A stretch of 64,000 nucleotides of DNA from Coleofasciculaceae cyanobacterium (GCA_036703275.1 DATNPK010000025.1:118806-182805), one strand, 5' to 3'. Positions 17,634 to 27,095 are shown, numbered from the stretch's first letter. The notes: generated from the letters alone by a model not told the origin. Numbers and translations: made by a program.

Positions 17634-18161
17634 CTATTCAAACCCCAAATCTTTTCCTGTACCGGCATGAACCTGAGCTAGCTTTTGATAATTACGAGCG
17701 TGTTCTAATAGTTCTAGAGCTTGTTGGTGGCTAACGTCCTTAACCTTACGAGCTGGGATACCGATAACTAGCGATCGCGCAGGAACATCTTTAGTTACAA
17801 CGCTACCTGCACCGACAATGCTACCTGCACCTACGGTTACCCCATCGAGAATTATTGCACCGATGCCAATTAAACACCCAGTTTCTATATGAGCCGAGTG
17901 AATTACTGCACGATGACCTACCGTGACAAAATCTTCCACAATAGTTGGCTTACCAGGATCGCCATGCAACACAGCACCATCTTGAATGTTGCTACATTTG
18001 CCGATCGCAATTTGCTCGACATCTCCTCTAACTACTGCTCCATACCAAACGCTAGAACCTTCGGCTAAAGAAACGTTGCCCATCACGGTGGCATTAGCAG
18101 CCACAAAAGCCGTATGGGATAAATCTGGAATAGACCAATAAGAATCAAGAGATTGAGCCAT
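17634..18161 (-). CDS. Gamma-carbonic-anhydrase-like hexapeptide protein
   Basis: A 175-residue left-handed beta-helix protein with isoleucine/valine hexapeptide repeats from about residue 20 to 140. Metal-ligand-type histidines are present in VLHGDPGKP and VGHRAVIHSA. It resembles the YrdA/PaaY/CcmM-N family of trimeric gamma-type carbonic anhydrases. Cyanobacterial CcmM is much longer and carries RbcS-like domains, so this is the separate small homologue. Whether it is active is unknown. It is divergent from the next gene across a 91-bp spacer that must hold both promoters. Confidence 0.85.
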   Translation of the reverse strand: MAQSLDSYWSIPDLSHTAFVAANATVMGNVSLAEGSSVWYGAVVRGDVEQIAIGKCSNIQDGAVLHGDPGKPTIVEDFVTVGHRAVIHSAHIETGCLIGIGAIILDGVTVGAGSIVGAGSVVTKDVPARSLVIGIPARKVKDVSHQQALELLEHARNYQKLAQVHAGTGKDLGFE

Positions 18162-18252
18162 GATTTAGAATAAGCTATCTAACGATATCAAGATAATTAA
18201 GCTTAATAAGATTTAGCCGTGTTATAAGGAAAAAGAACCCAGTTTATAATAT

Positions 18253-18759
18253 ATGGATTTAGCTCTACAATACCCTGTTTTTGGTCCCGAAATTGTTTGC
18301 CCTCACTGCCGGCAGACAATTCCTGCTCTCACTCTGACTGATACTTATCTCTGTAGCCGTCATGGTGCTTTTGAAGCCGATCCTAAAATTCAAGAATTGA
18401 TTCATCTTCCTTCTGGTAGACGCTGGCGACGCTGGAAAAATCAATGGTATCGTCAGCATACTCATCCTGACGGGATTCGATTTGAAATTCATGAAGCTTT
18501 AGATGCTTTGTATACCGAAGGTTATCGCGCCACTAAAGTAATTATTGCCAGTCGTTATCGAGATTTAGTCAGTTCCTACTTGGGACGTAGTCATCCCTGG
18601 CGAGAAACCCCAGAGTTCAAATCTCCTAAACTTTATGGATTGCCCATCAGCTTTAGCCCAGAAGAGAATCATGAACCCTATTGGGAAATAATTAATTTTA
18701 TTTTAGAAAAAGAGCCAGGAGTCCCGCGCCACTATCCCTATCGTTTTTTGTTTGAATAA
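18253..18759 (+). CDS. Conserved cyanobacterial protein (TIGR02652-like)
   Basis: A 168-residue protein with a CPHC...C..HG zinc-ribbon-like start (CPHCRQTIPALTLTDTYLC). A tryptophan/arginine-rich centre (GRRWRRWKNQWYRQHTHPDG) follows, then a helical segment (ALDALYTEGYRATKVI). This matches my memory of the cyanobacteria-wide family TIGR02652, whose function is unknown. The Cys/His content suggests metal-binding. The start at ATG 18253 is supported by family-typical residues soon afterwards. It is followed 31 bp later by the VOC protein, a possible two-gene unit. Confidence 0.75.
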   Translation: MDLALQYPVFGPEIVCPHCRQTIPALTLTDTYLCSRHGAFEADPKIQELIHLPSGRRWRRWKNQWYRQHTHPDGIRFEIHEALDALYTEGYRATKVIIASRYRDLVSSYLGRSHPWRETPEFKSPKLYGLPISFSPEENHEPYWEIINFILEKEPGVPRHYPYRFLFE

Positions 18760-18790
18760 TAAATATAGCTAAATTTTACTTGAGTTTGAG

Positions 18791-19228
18791 ATGCTGCACC
18801 ATGCTTCAATTCGCACCGCAGATATTCATCGGGCGATCGCTTTTTATGAACAGTTAGGTTTTACTGTTAAAGAGCGTTTTACTACGGGATATACTCTAGC
18901 CTGCTGGATGACGGGATTAGGAGGCAGAATTGAATTAATTCAAATTCCTGAGCCAAAACCTGCACCTGATGCTTTTAATGATGAACATTATGTCGGCTAC
19001 TATCACTTGTCTTTCGACTTGACTGATTCAACCTCAGACTTAACTAGTTGGCTCAAAAAACTGGAGCAAAACATTACCAACCTGAAAGAAAGCGATCCTC
19101 AGAAGCTGACTCCGCTCAAAATTCTGCTGCCACCCGAACAACAGATAATTGGCGATCGCATTTACGAAGTATCTTTCATTGCCGATGCAGACGGCTTACC
19201 CCTAGAGCTGATCCGCGTTCTAAATTAA
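18791..19228 (+). CDS. VOC (glyoxalase/bleomycin-resistance fold) family protein
   Basis: A 145-residue protein with the paired beta-alpha-beta-beta-beta units of the vicinal oxygen chelate fold. It begins LHHASIRTADIHRAIAFYEQLGF and includes a YYHLSFD strand and a final GLPLELIRVL strand carrying the expected metal-side glutamate. Putative ligands are His4, Glu (IELIQIP), His (YYHLSF) and Glu (LELIRV). The family covers lyases, isomerases and dioxygenases; without genetic context the reaction is unknown. Likely co-transcribed with the preceding gene. Confidence 0.85.
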   Translation: MLHHASIRTADIHRAIAFYEQLGFTVKERFTTGYTLACWMTGLGGRIELIQIPEPKPAPDAFNDEHYVGYYHLSFDLTDSTSDLTSWLKKLEQNITNLKESDPQKLTPLKILLPPEQQIIGDRIYEVSFIADADGLPLELIRVLN

Positions 19229-19475
19229 GTGCTGACAGCAAACCAAATTCGGTCTGGACAGTTAAAGCCTCTAGCTAAAAGCTCGCCAATTTATCCTCAA
19301 CGTTTTCTAAAGACAACTAAAAGATTTTTCTCAAACTCCGATTTAGATGTCTAGACTTGAGGATGATGTCATTAATTGTTGGAACAGGCTAAATTAACCA
19401 AGTCAAGCCAAGTCTTGTCAATCTTTGGCAGGATACTATTAACAATTAATATTGAGCTGATAACAAGGAGTTTTA

Positions 19476-20273
19476 ATGCTAGAGCTATACCAATTTGAGC
19501 TATCTCAGTATTCAGAAAAAGTTCGCCTCATTCTCGATTACAAACAGCTAGAATATCGCAAAATTGAAGTTACTCCTGGAGTGGGTCAAATCGAATTATT
19601 GCAAAAGTCTGGCAGTCGTCAAGTTCCAGTACTTAAAGATGGCGGTACTTATGTTGCTGACTCTACAGCAATTGCTTTATACCTGGAGCGAAAATATCCT
19701 GAACGACCGATTATACCTACAGACTCTTTGGCAAAAGGGCAGTGTTTGCTGATGGAAGAATGGGCAGATGTCTCCATTGGTGCTTTGGGGCGTAAAGCGT
19801 TTATCGGTGCATTAAATCAAAATCAAAATTTTCGGACTTCTCTATTACCTGCAAATACTCCAGATTTAGTAAAAACCGCAATCGGAGCTATTCCTGGCGA
19901 AGTTTTGGACGTGCTAGGTACAGGAATCGGCTTTGGCGGTGATGCAGTAAAAGAAGCCAAAAAAAGCCTGACGCAAGATTTAGAGGCTTTATGCTTAATT
20001 TTGCAAAACCAGCCTTATTTAACTGGAGACACTCCAACCTTAGCTGATTTAGCCGTGGCAGGGCTAAGCATATTATTAAAGTTTCCCTCAGGTTCTTATC
20101 TTAATATCCCCGATCCTCTCAAGGGTAAAGGGATTCCTGGACTAGCCGATAATATTACCTTTGAACCATTTTTCGCTTGGCGCGATCGCCTTTATGCCGA
20201 TTTCCGTCAGGGGTCTAGTTTTCCTCCTAGTGGGGGTAGTTCCTCTGCACCAACTTCAATCAGTATTGATTAA
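19476..20273 (+). CDS. Glutathione S-transferase-family protein
   Basis: A 265-residue protein. The N-terminal thioredoxin-fold domain (1-80) has YQFELSQYSEKVR at the catalytic position, the cis-proline motif RQVPVLKDG, and DSTAIALYLE that binds the glutathione gamma-glutamyl group. The C-terminal helical domain contains LTGDTPTLADLAVAG, the conserved GST_C N-capping box. The tail is Ser/Gly/Pro-rich. Cyanobacteria have several such proteins; the substrate is unknown. It is preceded by an AACAAGGAG ribosome-binding site and closed by a terminator at 20304-20334, so it is a single-gene unit. Confidence 0.9.
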   Translation: MLELYQFELSQYSEKVRLILDYKQLEYRKIEVTPGVGQIELLQKSGSRQVPVLKDGGTYVADSTAIALYLERKYPERPIIPTDSLAKGQCLLMEEWADVSIGALGRKAFIGALNQNQNFRTSLLPANTPDLVKTAIGAIPGEVLDVLGTGIGFGGDAVKEAKKSLTQDLEALCLILQNQPYLTGDTPTLADLAVAGLSILLKFPSGSYLNIPDPLKGKGIPGLADNITFEPFFAWRDRLYADFRQGSSFPPSGGSSSAPTSISID

Positions 20274-20303
20274 ACTGATTAAACCAAAATTATTGAACAT
20301 TTC

Positions 20304-20334
20304 AGGGGTGTCGATCTAGAACACCTCTTTTTTT
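20304..20334 (+). terminator. Rho-independent terminator after the GST gene
   Basis: Stem AGGGGTGT (20304-20311) with ACACCTCT (20321-20328), one G-T pair, nine-base loop, followed by an uninterrupted run of T to 20334. Confidence 0.85.
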
Positions 20335-20478
20335 GTTGCGCTAATTTTGCTATAGTCTGATTCGGCAATTATTTATTGGCGATCGCAAAACTAACAACTA
20401 TTAACACAACCAAGCGTCTTGGTGAGCATATAGTATACTGCTGTATATCGTACTTATTTCCAAAATATAATAATTATA

Positions 20479-20496
20479 ATAATACTGTAGTATTAT
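20479..20496. promoter_or_regulatory. Near-perfect palindrome upstream of citrate synthase
   Basis: ATAATACT and AGTATTAT flank a two-base centre, giving an 18-bp inverted repeat exactly 100 bp before the gltA start. A second partly symmetrical stretch (around 20430-20450, GTATAC...GTATA) precedes it. Both lie in the otherwise gene-free spacer 20274-20595. The shape suits a dimeric regulator, but no known operator consensus fits, including GTA-N8-TAC of NtcA. Confidence 0.35.
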
Positions 20497-20595
20497 CGGT
20501 GACATTGCTTTTTCGGTAACTTTCACCACTCAACGGATACCCAATATAAGCTATTTTCAGAATATATTAATCTTAAAATTTATTTACCAAAGCCA

Positions 20596-21738
20596 ATGAC
20601 AGCGACATTCTGCGAATATAAGCCAGGTTTAGAAGGCATACCTGCTACAAAATCTAGTATTAGTTTTGTTGACGGTCAAAAAGGAATTTTAGAGTATCGC
20701 GGTATTGCGATCGAAGAGTTAGCTAAAAGGGGTAGTTTTTTAGAAACAGCCTACCTACTGATTTGGGGTAAGTTACCTAGCGAACAACAGCTTAAAGAAT
20801 TTGAAATTAATATTTTGTATCATCGCCGCATTAAATATCGTATTCGGGACATGATGAAATGTTTTCCTGAGTCTGGACATCCGATGGATGCTTTGCAAAC
20901 TTCAGCAGCAGCATTAGGCTTATTTTATGCTCGTCGGGCTTTGGATGACCCTGAATATATCAGAAGAGCAGTAGTACGTATTTTGGCAAAAATTCCCACA
21001 ATGGTAGCGGCATTTCATCAAATGCGACGGGGAAACGATGCGATTACCCCTAATGATGATTTAGATTATGCGACCAACTTTTTGTATATGCTTACCGAAA
21101 GAAAACCCCATCCTTTGGAAGCAAAAATCTTCGATGTCTGTCTGACGCTACACGCAGAACATACCATTAATGCCTCAACCTTTTCAGCCATGGTAACTGC
21201 TTCTACGCTGACCGATCCTTATGCTGTAGTTGCTTCGGCTGTAGGAACTTTAGCAGGTCCACTTCACGGAGGGGCAAACGAAGAAGTATTATTGATGTTA
21301 GAAAATATTGGCTCGGTAAAAGATGTTCGGCCTTATATAGAAAATTTAATTGCCAATAAGCAAAAAATTATGGGCTTTGGGCATCGCGTCTACAAAGTTA
21401 AAGACCCTAGAGCTAAGATTTTACAAGGGTTAGCCGAAGAACTATTCGATCAAACAGGACACGATCATTACTACGATCTTGCTTTGGAATTAGAAAGAGT
21501 TATTGAAGCAAAATTAGGACAAAGAGGAATTTATCCTAACGTTGATTTCTATTCTGGCTTGGTATATCGAAAACTAGGAATTCCTACCGATTTATTTACG
21601 CCAATTTTTGCGATCGCTCGCGTCGCAGGCTGGTTGGCACACTGGAAAGAACAGTTAGCCGTAAACCGCATCTTCCGCCCAACTCAAATTTATACAGGAG
21701 AACATAATGCTCCTTACATTCCGATGGAAGAAAGGTAA
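20596..21738 (+). CDS. gltA: Citrate synthase
   Basis: A 380-residue type-I citrate synthase that condenses acetyl-CoA with oxaloacetate at the entry of the (modified) TCA cycle. The catalytic residues are His224 (GPLHGGANEE), His263 (MGFGHRVYK) and Asp317 (YPNVDFYSG). The SVDGQKGILEYRGI-like start and RPTQIYTGE near the end are family signatures. The length matches the shorter Gram-positive/cyanobacterial subtype that lacks the zinc-binding N-terminal extension. A single gene with its own 5' region. Confidence 0.95.
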   Translation: MTATFCEYKPGLEGIPATKSSISFVDGQKGILEYRGIAIEELAKRGSFLETAYLLIWGKLPSEQQLKEFEINILYHRRIKYRIRDMMKCFPESGHPMDALQTSAAALGLFYARRALDDPEYIRRAVVRILAKIPTMVAAFHQMRRGNDAITPNDDLDYATNFLYMLTERKPHPLEAKIFDVCLTLHAEHTINASTFSAMVTASTLTDPYAVVASAVGTLAGPLHGGANEEVLLMLENIGSVKDVRPYIENLIANKQKIMGFGHRVYKVKDPRAKILQGLAEELFDQTGHDHYYDLALELERVIEAKLGQRGIYPNVDFYSGLVYRKLGIPTDLFTPIFAIARVAGWLAHWKEQLAVNRIFRPTQIYTGEHNAPYIPMEER

Positions 21739-21953
21739 TGAGAAAGATTGAGAATGAGGGATAAGAAGTAAGGGCTAGATAAAGGCAAAACTCCTTTGCT
21801 TTCTGGCATTCAAGACTGAGGAGTCAGATTTTTGCCACCAAATATCAGAAATATAATTGGCATCAATAGTAAATCATTTTCACTGACCTGATAATTCAAA
21901 ATTCATCCCTGTAATGGTTGGTTTCATCAGAAAAAGTTGTTAATATTTGTAGC

Positions 21954-23702
21954 ATGGCAAATTCAAGGCTACAGAAACTAGGCAACTACCTTCGTCCCCA
22001 CTGGCGAACGGTTTTATGGGGAACAGTCGCTCTCGTAATTGTAAATGCGTTGGGAGTTTATATTCCTCTATTAATTCGAGACAGTATTGACCAGCTACAG
22101 GGAGAATTTAGCTTCAATCAGCTGTCGCGTACTGCATTATGGTTGCTGGTTTTGTCAGCTATTATGTGGACTTTTCGGATGCTATCCCGTACCTCAATTT
22201 TTGGTGTAGGAAGACAAGTAGAGTTCGATCTCAAGCAAAGAATTTTTCAACATTTACTAACCATAGAGCCAGGATATTTCTCTAACAACACATCGGGAGA
22301 TTTAATTAATCGCGCTACTAGTGATGTCGATAATATCCGCCGTTTGGTAGGATTTGCGGTGTTGAGCTTTATCAATATAATTTTTGCCTATGCCTTTACT
22401 CTTCCTGCGATGCTGAGGATTCATGTTCGGCTTACCATATTGGCGATAGCCGTGTATCCAGTGATGCTAATTACAGTCCAGCTATTTAGCGGTAAATTAC
22501 GTCATTATCAGGCAGAAATTCAAGAAAAACTTTCAGATCTCAGTGAGCTAATCCAAGAAGATATGAGCGGCATGGCTCTAATTAGGATTTATGCCCAGGA
22601 AAATCAAGAAAGAGAGGCATTCAAGCAAAAAAATCAGAAGTTGTTAGAGGCAAACCTCAAGTTAGCCAAAATTAGAAATCTGCTTTTTCCCATTATTGAA
22701 GGAATTTCCTATGTCAGCCTCTTAATTCTTTTATGGCAGGGTACAGCAGCGATCGCCAGCGGTCAAATTACCGTGGGTGACTTTATTGCTTTAGTTTTAT
22801 TTGTCGAAAGATTAGTTTTCCCTACCGCCTTACTAGGGTTTACAATCACCGCTTATCAACAGGGAGAAGTCAGTATAGATCGGGTTGAGTCCATTACCAA
22901 AGCCGAACCCAAAATTAAAAATAGTTCTAATCCGATTGTCCTGCCTTTAGAAGATATTAAGGGAGAAATTACGGCGCGCCACCTTACCTATACTTATCCA
23001 GGTTCTCATACTCCAGCTCTGTATGATGTCAACTTTAACATCAAGCCAGGAGAAACCGTTGCGATCGTAGGTTCGATTGGTTCAGGTAAGTCTACTCTTG
23101 CTAACGCCATTCCTCGCTTGCTGAATATACCAGCCGGAGAACTATTTTGTGATGATTGCGACGTCACTAAGCTAGATCTCGCTTCTCTGAGAAAAGCGAT
23201 CGCCTATGTACCCCAAGATAGCTTTTTATTCAGCACCACGATTAAAAACAATATCCGCTATGGCGAGCCATTAAGCGAAAGTACGGAAGTTGAGCAAGTA
23301 GCCAAACAAGCACAAATTCACCCAGAAATTCTGACTTTCCCCCAAGAATATGAAACTTTAGTTGGAGAAAGGGGGATTACTCTTTCTGGCGGACAAAGAC
23401 AGCGAACTTCCCTAGCTAGAGCCTTGTTAGCAGAAGCCAAAGTACTGATTTTAGACGATGCCCTTTCCAGCGTCGATAACGAAACTGCTACCAAAATTTT
23501 AGATAGCCTATCTCCGACAAGAGCTAAAAAAACCGTCATCTTTATTTCCCATCAACTATCCGCAGCAGCCACCTGCGATCGCATTTTAGTTATGGATGAA
23601 GGCAAGATTGTCCAAGATGGAACTCATGAAATTCTACTGCAAGAAGCGGGACTATATAAATCTCTGTGGGAACAACACCAACTAAAAGAGGTCTTAAATT
23701 AA
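21954..23702 (+). CDS. ABC exporter half-transporter with atypical Walker B
   Basis: About 582 residues from the ATG at 21954; a TTG at 21918 would add 12 unconvincing residues. Six transmembrane helices occupy about residues 20-310, then the ATPase domain: Walker A GSIGSGKST, Q-loop YVPQDSFLF, signature LSGGQRQR, Walker B VLILDDALSSVD, H-loop FISHQLS. The residue after the Walker B aspartate is Asp, where the catalytic Glu is usual. That pattern marks the degenerate-site subunit of heterodimeric exporters such as BmrC/YheI. No partner half is adjacent. Substrate unknown (lipid or drug-like). Confidence 0.88.
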   Translation: MANSRLQKLGNYLRPHWRTVLWGTVALVIVNALGVYIPLLIRDSIDQLQGEFSFNQLSRTALWLLVLSAIMWTFRMLSRTSIFGVGRQVEFDLKQRIFQHLLTIEPGYFSNNTSGDLINRATSDVDNIRRLVGFAVLSFINIIFAYAFTLPAMLRIHVRLTILAIAVYPVMLITVQLFSGKLRHYQAEIQEKLSDLSELIQEDMSGMALIRIYAQENQEREAFKQKNQKLLEANLKLAKIRNLLFPIIEGISYVSLLILLWQGTAAIASGQITVGDFIALVLFVERLVFPTALLGFTITAYQQGEVSIDRVESITKAEPKIKNSSNPIVLPLEDIKGEITARHLTYTYPGSHTPALYDVNFNIKPGETVAIVGSIGSGKSTLANAIPRLLNIPAGELFCDDCDVTKLDLASLRKAIAYVPQDSFLFSTTIKNNIRYGEPLSESTEVEQVAKQAQIHPEILTFPQEYETLVGERGITLSGGQRQRTSLARALLAEAKVLILDDALSSVDNETATKILDSLSPTRAKKTVIFISHQLSAAATCDRILVMDEGKIVQDGTHEILLQEAGLYKSLWEQHQLKEVLN

Positions 23703-23883
23703 AACATTACTAGTCTGAAATATGAGCGCGATCGTTGAATTACTATAGCTTTTGGCTCTCAGCTCTTAGATTTTTGCTTTTTATATCTTGATTCAGCAAG
23801 CTTTGTCGTGAACACCAAAAAATCATTCCAACTTATTACTTCATTTAATCCACATCTATTTAATCTCTACCGGAGTTGAGTTA

Positions 23884-24798
23884 ATGGGTAAGTCTGGTTT
23901 TGCTCTGGTTTATCATCCCGATTATGTTGCCCCACTGCCCGATGCCCATCGCTTTCCCATGCCCAAGTTTAAGATTCTACGAGACTTACTGCTCAAAGAT
24001 GGGGTAGTTGAACCAGAACAGATCCAGCAGCCAGAATTACCCGATTTAGAATTAATTCAGCTAGTTCATACCCCCACATACGTTCGGGCATACTGCGAAG
24101 GAACATTAGAATCTAAAGCCCAGCGTCGTATTGGTTTACCCTGGAGTTTAGCCTTAGCTCATCGTACCCGTATTGCCATCGGTGGAACTATACTCGCTGC
24201 TAAATTAGCTCTCGAATATGGCTGCGCTTGTAATACCGCAGGAGGAACACACCACGCTTTTCCTAGTTATGGTTCTGGTTTTTGTATCTTTAATGATTTA
24301 GCGATCGCCTCTCGCGTACTGCAACATCAGGGATTAGTCCACAAAATTTTAATTATCGATTGTGATGTACACCAAGGAGATGGTACAGCCTATATCTTTC
24401 AAAATGATGACAGCGTATTTACCTTTTCCATGCACTGTGAAGCAAATTTCCCTAGCAAAAAACAGCAGAGCGATCTTGATGTTCCTTTACCCATTGGTCT
24501 AGATGATGATGGTTATTTACAAATACTAGCCAATCATTTGTCAGATTTACTGAGTCAAGTAAAACCAGAGCTAGTATTATTTGATGCAGGAGTTGATACT
24601 CATGTAAGCGATCGCTTAGGTAAGCTATCTCTCACTGACTGGGGCATATATCGACGAGAAAGAATGGTTCTTAGTACCTGTAAAGCTGGGGGGTATCCCG
24701 TTGCTAGCGTAATTGGTGGTGGCTATGGTAAAGATATGTCTGCGCTAGTTTATCGCCATTCCTTACTGCATCGTGCAGCGCAAGAAGTTTTTCCCTAA
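23884..24798 (+). CDS. Histone-deacetylase-like amidohydrolase
   Basis: A 304-residue HDAC/AcuC/APAH superfamily protein, a zinc-dependent deacetylase of acetyl-lysine or acetylpolyamines. Tandem histidines His123-His124 (GGTHHAFPSYGSGFCIFND) form the charge relay. Asp161 and His163 (DCDVHQGDGT) and the Asp of DAGVDTH bind zinc, and GGGYG lies near the end. Complete length. The start MGKSGFALVYHPDY fits the family. It is the last gene before the phycocyanin operon and separated from it by 281 bp, so no link with phycobilisomes is implied. Confidence 0.9.
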   Translation: MGKSGFALVYHPDYVAPLPDAHRFPMPKFKILRDLLLKDGVVEPEQIQQPELPDLELIQLVHTPTYVRAYCEGTLESKAQRRIGLPWSLALAHRTRIAIGGTILAAKLALEYGCACNTAGGTHHAFPSYGSGFCIFNDLAIASRVLQHQGLVHKILIIDCDVHQGDGTAYIFQNDDSVFTFSMHCEANFPSKKQQSDLDVPLPIGLDDDGYLQILANHLSDLLSQVKPELVLFDAGVDTHVSDRLGKLSLTDWGIYRRERMVLSTCKAGGYPVASVIGGGYGKDMSALVYRHSLLHRAAQEVFP

Positions 24799-25079
24799 GA
24801 TGCTTAAAAATCTCCATAATTGTTCGTTACAAAAAACCATATAACTTTATTATTTCAATACACTATTGCACGAGAATTGCACAGAAACTTTGATTGAATA
24901 AGTTTAGTCAAAAGCCACTGAATCTCCTAACTTGAAAGTTTCAACTGGTGTTGAGCAGAGTCGATCTAAACTTAACAAAGCATTGAGCTTTGGGATTAAC
25001 TATCTGTACTTCTGATGAAAGTTAGGAATCAGTTTTTATATAGCAATTTTGTGCAACTAAATATCTAGGAGAAATATTG
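24799..25079 (+). promoter_or_regulatory. Leader and promoter region of the cpc operon
   Basis: A 281-bp gene-free region before cpcB. It ends in a clear ribosome-binding site, CTAGGAGAA, five bases before the ATG. A hairpin CAAAG-CATTGAG-CTTTG is at 24976-24992. Arms CCTAACTT (24926-24933) and AAGTTAGG (25019-25026) could close a larger fold around it. cpc leaders in other cyanobacteria are long and strongly expressed; the promoter itself could not be assigned from sequence alone. Confidence 0.5.
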
Positions 25080-25598
25080 ATGTTTGACGCATTTACTCGG
25101 GTAATTTCTCAAGCTGACGCTAGAGGTGATTATATCAATCAAGGTCAGTTTGATGCTCTTAAAAATATGGTAGCAGAAAGCAATAAACGCATGGATGTGG
25201 TAAACCGCATCACTGGTAATTCTTCAGCTATTGTCGCTAATGCTGCTCGTGTTTTGTTTGCCGAACAGCCTCAGTTAATTGCCCCTGGCGGTAACGCTTA
25301 TACCAACCGTCGAATGGCTGCTTGTTTACGAGACATGGAAATTATTTTACGCTATGTCACCTACGCTACTTTTTCTGGCGATGGCAGTGTTTTAGAAGAC
25401 CGTTGCTTAAATGGTTTACGTGAAACTTATGTAGCTTTGGGAGTTCCTGGTGGTTCTGTGGCGGAAGCTGTGAACAAAATGAAAGCTGCTGCGATCGCTC
25501 TTGCTAATGATAAAAATGGCGTAACTCAAGGAGATTGTAGTTCCTTGATGTCAGAAGTATCCAGTTACTTCGATCGCGCTGCTGCTGCTGTAGGCTAG
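25080..25598 (+). CDS. cpcB: Phycocyanin beta subunit
   Basis: A 172-residue phycobiliprotein of phycobilisome rods. Bilin-attachment cysteines are Cys82 ([14 protein letters not shown]) and Cys153 ([11 protein letters not shown]). Asn72 ([10 protein letters not shown]) is the site methylated in beta subunits. The fold is the usual eight-helix globin-like one. The frame also opens with a TTG one codon earlier; the ATG at 25080 gives the normal MFDAFTRV start and the better ribosome-binding spacing. First gene of the operon; cpcA follows after 74 bp. It is CpcB rather than PecB by the intact TQGDCS region and overall match. Confidence 0.97.
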   Translation: MFDAFTRVISQADARGDYINQGQFDALKNMVAESNKRMDVVNRITGNSSAIVANAARVLFAEQPQLIAPGGNAYTNRRMAACLRDMEIILRYVTYATFSGDGSVLEDRCLNGLRETYVALGVPGGSVAEAVNKMKAAAIALANDKNGVTQGDCSSLMSEVSSYFDRAAAAVG

Positions 25599-25672
25599 TT
25601 TGCTTCTGCCCAGTTTCATTTTTTGGTTAAACATAAACATTGTAAAAATTTAAAGCAAGAGGTATTTTACCC

Positions 25673-26161
25673 ATGAAAACTCCCATTACTGAAGCAGTAT
25701 CCGCTGCCGATTCTCAAGGTCGTTTTTTAAGCAGTAGCGAAATTCAAACTGCATTTGGTCGTTTTCGCCAAGCTAACGCTTCTTTAGAAGCTGCTCAAGC
25801 ATTAACTAGACAAGCCGATAGTTTAGTTAACGGTGCGGCACAAGCCGTGTACACTAAGTTTCCCTACACTACTCAGATGCAGGGACCAAACTATGCTTCT
25901 ACTCCCGAAGGTAAAGCTAAGTGCGCTCGCGACATTGGTTACTACTTGCGCATGATCACCTATTGTTTGGTTGCTGGTGGTACTGGTCCTATGGATGACT
26001 ATTTAATTGCTGGAGTTGCTGAAATCAACTCTACTTTTGAATTATCTCCTAGCTGGTATGTAGAGGCTCTCAAATATATCAAAAATAATCATGGTTTAAG
26101 TGGCGATCCTGCGGTAGAAGCTAACTCTTATATCGAGTACGCGATTAACGCTCTTAGCTAG
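25673..26161 (+). CDS. cpcA: Phycocyanin alpha subunit
   Basis: A 162-residue phycobiliprotein that pairs with CpcB to form the hexamers of rods. It carries one bilin site, Cys84 ([16 protein letters not shown]), and ends ...[14 protein letters not shown] as is standard. The start [21 protein letters not shown] is family-typical and preceded by AAGAGG. The lyases that attach bilin to this site (CpcE/CpcF) are not in the window. The gene is followed by a strong hairpin with a T tract, which should lower transcription of the linker genes relative to cpcBA. Confidence 0.97.
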   Translation: MKTPITEAVSAADSQGRFLSSSEIQTAFGRFRQANASLEAAQALTRQADSLVNGAAQAVYTKFPYTTQMQGPNYASTPEGKAKCARDIGYYLRMITYCLVAGGTGPMDDYLIAGVAEINSTFELSPSWYVEALKYIKNNHGLSGDPAVEANSYIEYAINALS

Positions 26162-26174
26162 ATCTTTTCTTAAA

Positions 26175-26245
26175 GCTCGAAATCGCAGGTGACTATTAGG
26201 CTGGTTTTGGTTTAATGGTTGGCTGTAATTTCGAGCAATTTTTTT
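26175..26245 (+). terminator. Attenuator-like terminator between cpcA and the linkers
   Basis: Stem GCTCGAAAT (26175-26183) with ATTTCGAGC (26228-26236), perfect over 9 bp, encloses a 44-base loop and is followed by AATTTTTTT. It sits 13 bp after the cpcA stop and 35 bp before the first linker gene. Partial termination here would produce the well-known excess of cpcBA over linker mRNA seen in other cyanobacteria. Confidence 0.75.
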
Positions 26246-26279
26246 AACATAACAATCAAAAAAATTAGGAGTATAACCA

Positions 26280-27095
26280 GTGGCAATTACAGCAGCATCA
26301 CGGTTGGGAATCTCTGCCTTTGACGATACCAATACAGTGGAACTGCGTCCTAACTGGAGTAAAGAGGATGCAAAAAGAGCGATCTCCGCAGTCTATCGAC
26401 AAATTTTAGGTAATGACTACCTGATGAACTCAGAACGTCTGGTTAGTGCCGAATCCTTATTGGCCGATGGTTCGATCTCAGTCCGTGAATTTGTTAGGGC
26501 GGTAGCCAAGTCAGAATTATATAAAGCAAAATTCTTTTATAACAACTATCATCCCCGCACCATTGAATTGAACTTCAAGCATCTTCTCGGTCGTGCGCCT
26601 TACGATGAATCAGAAATTGTAACCCATTTAGATCTGTATCAGAATCATGGCTTTGAAGCCGATATTGATTCTTATATCGATTCTGAAGAATACGTGCATA
26701 ACTTTGGCGAAAATATTGTGCCTTTCTATCGCGGTTTTTCAACCCAAACAGGACAAAAAACTGTGGGTTTCACCCGTATGTTTCAACTATATCAGGGTTA
26801 TGCTAATAGCGATCGCGCCCAAGGAAACACGGGTAGCCCGCGCCTGACCTACGATTTGGCTCGTAATATGGCAACTCCCGTGCGTCTTCCAGGGGGGAAT
26901 GGTTCTCTGTCGGGGACTACCACTACCGAACGGGGCGATCTATATCGCTTGCGGGTAACTAAGAGAGGAATTGGACGCGCTCCTCAAATACGTCGTAGTT
27001 TGCAAGAATATGTCGTTCCTTACGAAAGACTTTCGGAGACACTACAAAAGCTCAATAAACAAGGTAGTCGAATTCTTAGTATTACGAGTGCTTGA
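26280..27095 (+). CDS. cpcC2: Phycocyanin-associated rod linker, first copy
   Basis: A 271-residue rod linker that sits inside phycocyanin hexamers. The Pfam00427-type linker domain spans about 18-150 ([57 protein letters not shown]-like). A short variable hinge is followed by a CpcD-like C-terminal domain (YRLRVTKRG... [23 protein letters not shown]). It starts at GTG 26280 after AGGAG. The hinge is shorter than in the following paralogue, which by order (B-A-C2-C1-D, as in Synechocystis) suggests the distal linker; C1/C2 naming is by analogy. Confidence 0.93.
   Translation: MAITAASRLGISAFDDTNTVELRPNWSKEDAKRAISAVYRQILGNDYLMNSERLVSAESLLADGSISVREFVRAVAKSELYKAKFFYNNYHPRTIELNFKHLLGRAPYDESEIVTHLDLYQNHGFEADIDSYIDSEEYVHNFGENIVPFYRGFSTQTGQKTVGFTRMFQLYQGYANSDRAQGNTGSPRLTYDLARNMATPVRLPGGNGSLSGTTTTERGDLYRLRVTKRGIGRAPQIRRSLQEYVVPYERLSETLQKLNKQGSRILSITSA

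Noticed and set aside
21918..21953. TTG start adding 12 residues to the ABC exporter
   Set aside because: No ribosome-binding advantage and no conserved residues; the ATG at 21954 begins the typical helix region.
25080..26161. Phycoerythrocyanin (pecBA) rather than phycocyanin
   Set aside because: Both subunits match CpcB/CpcA at the bilin sites and termini, including TQGDCS in beta and AINALS in alpha; PecB has a different C-terminal region.
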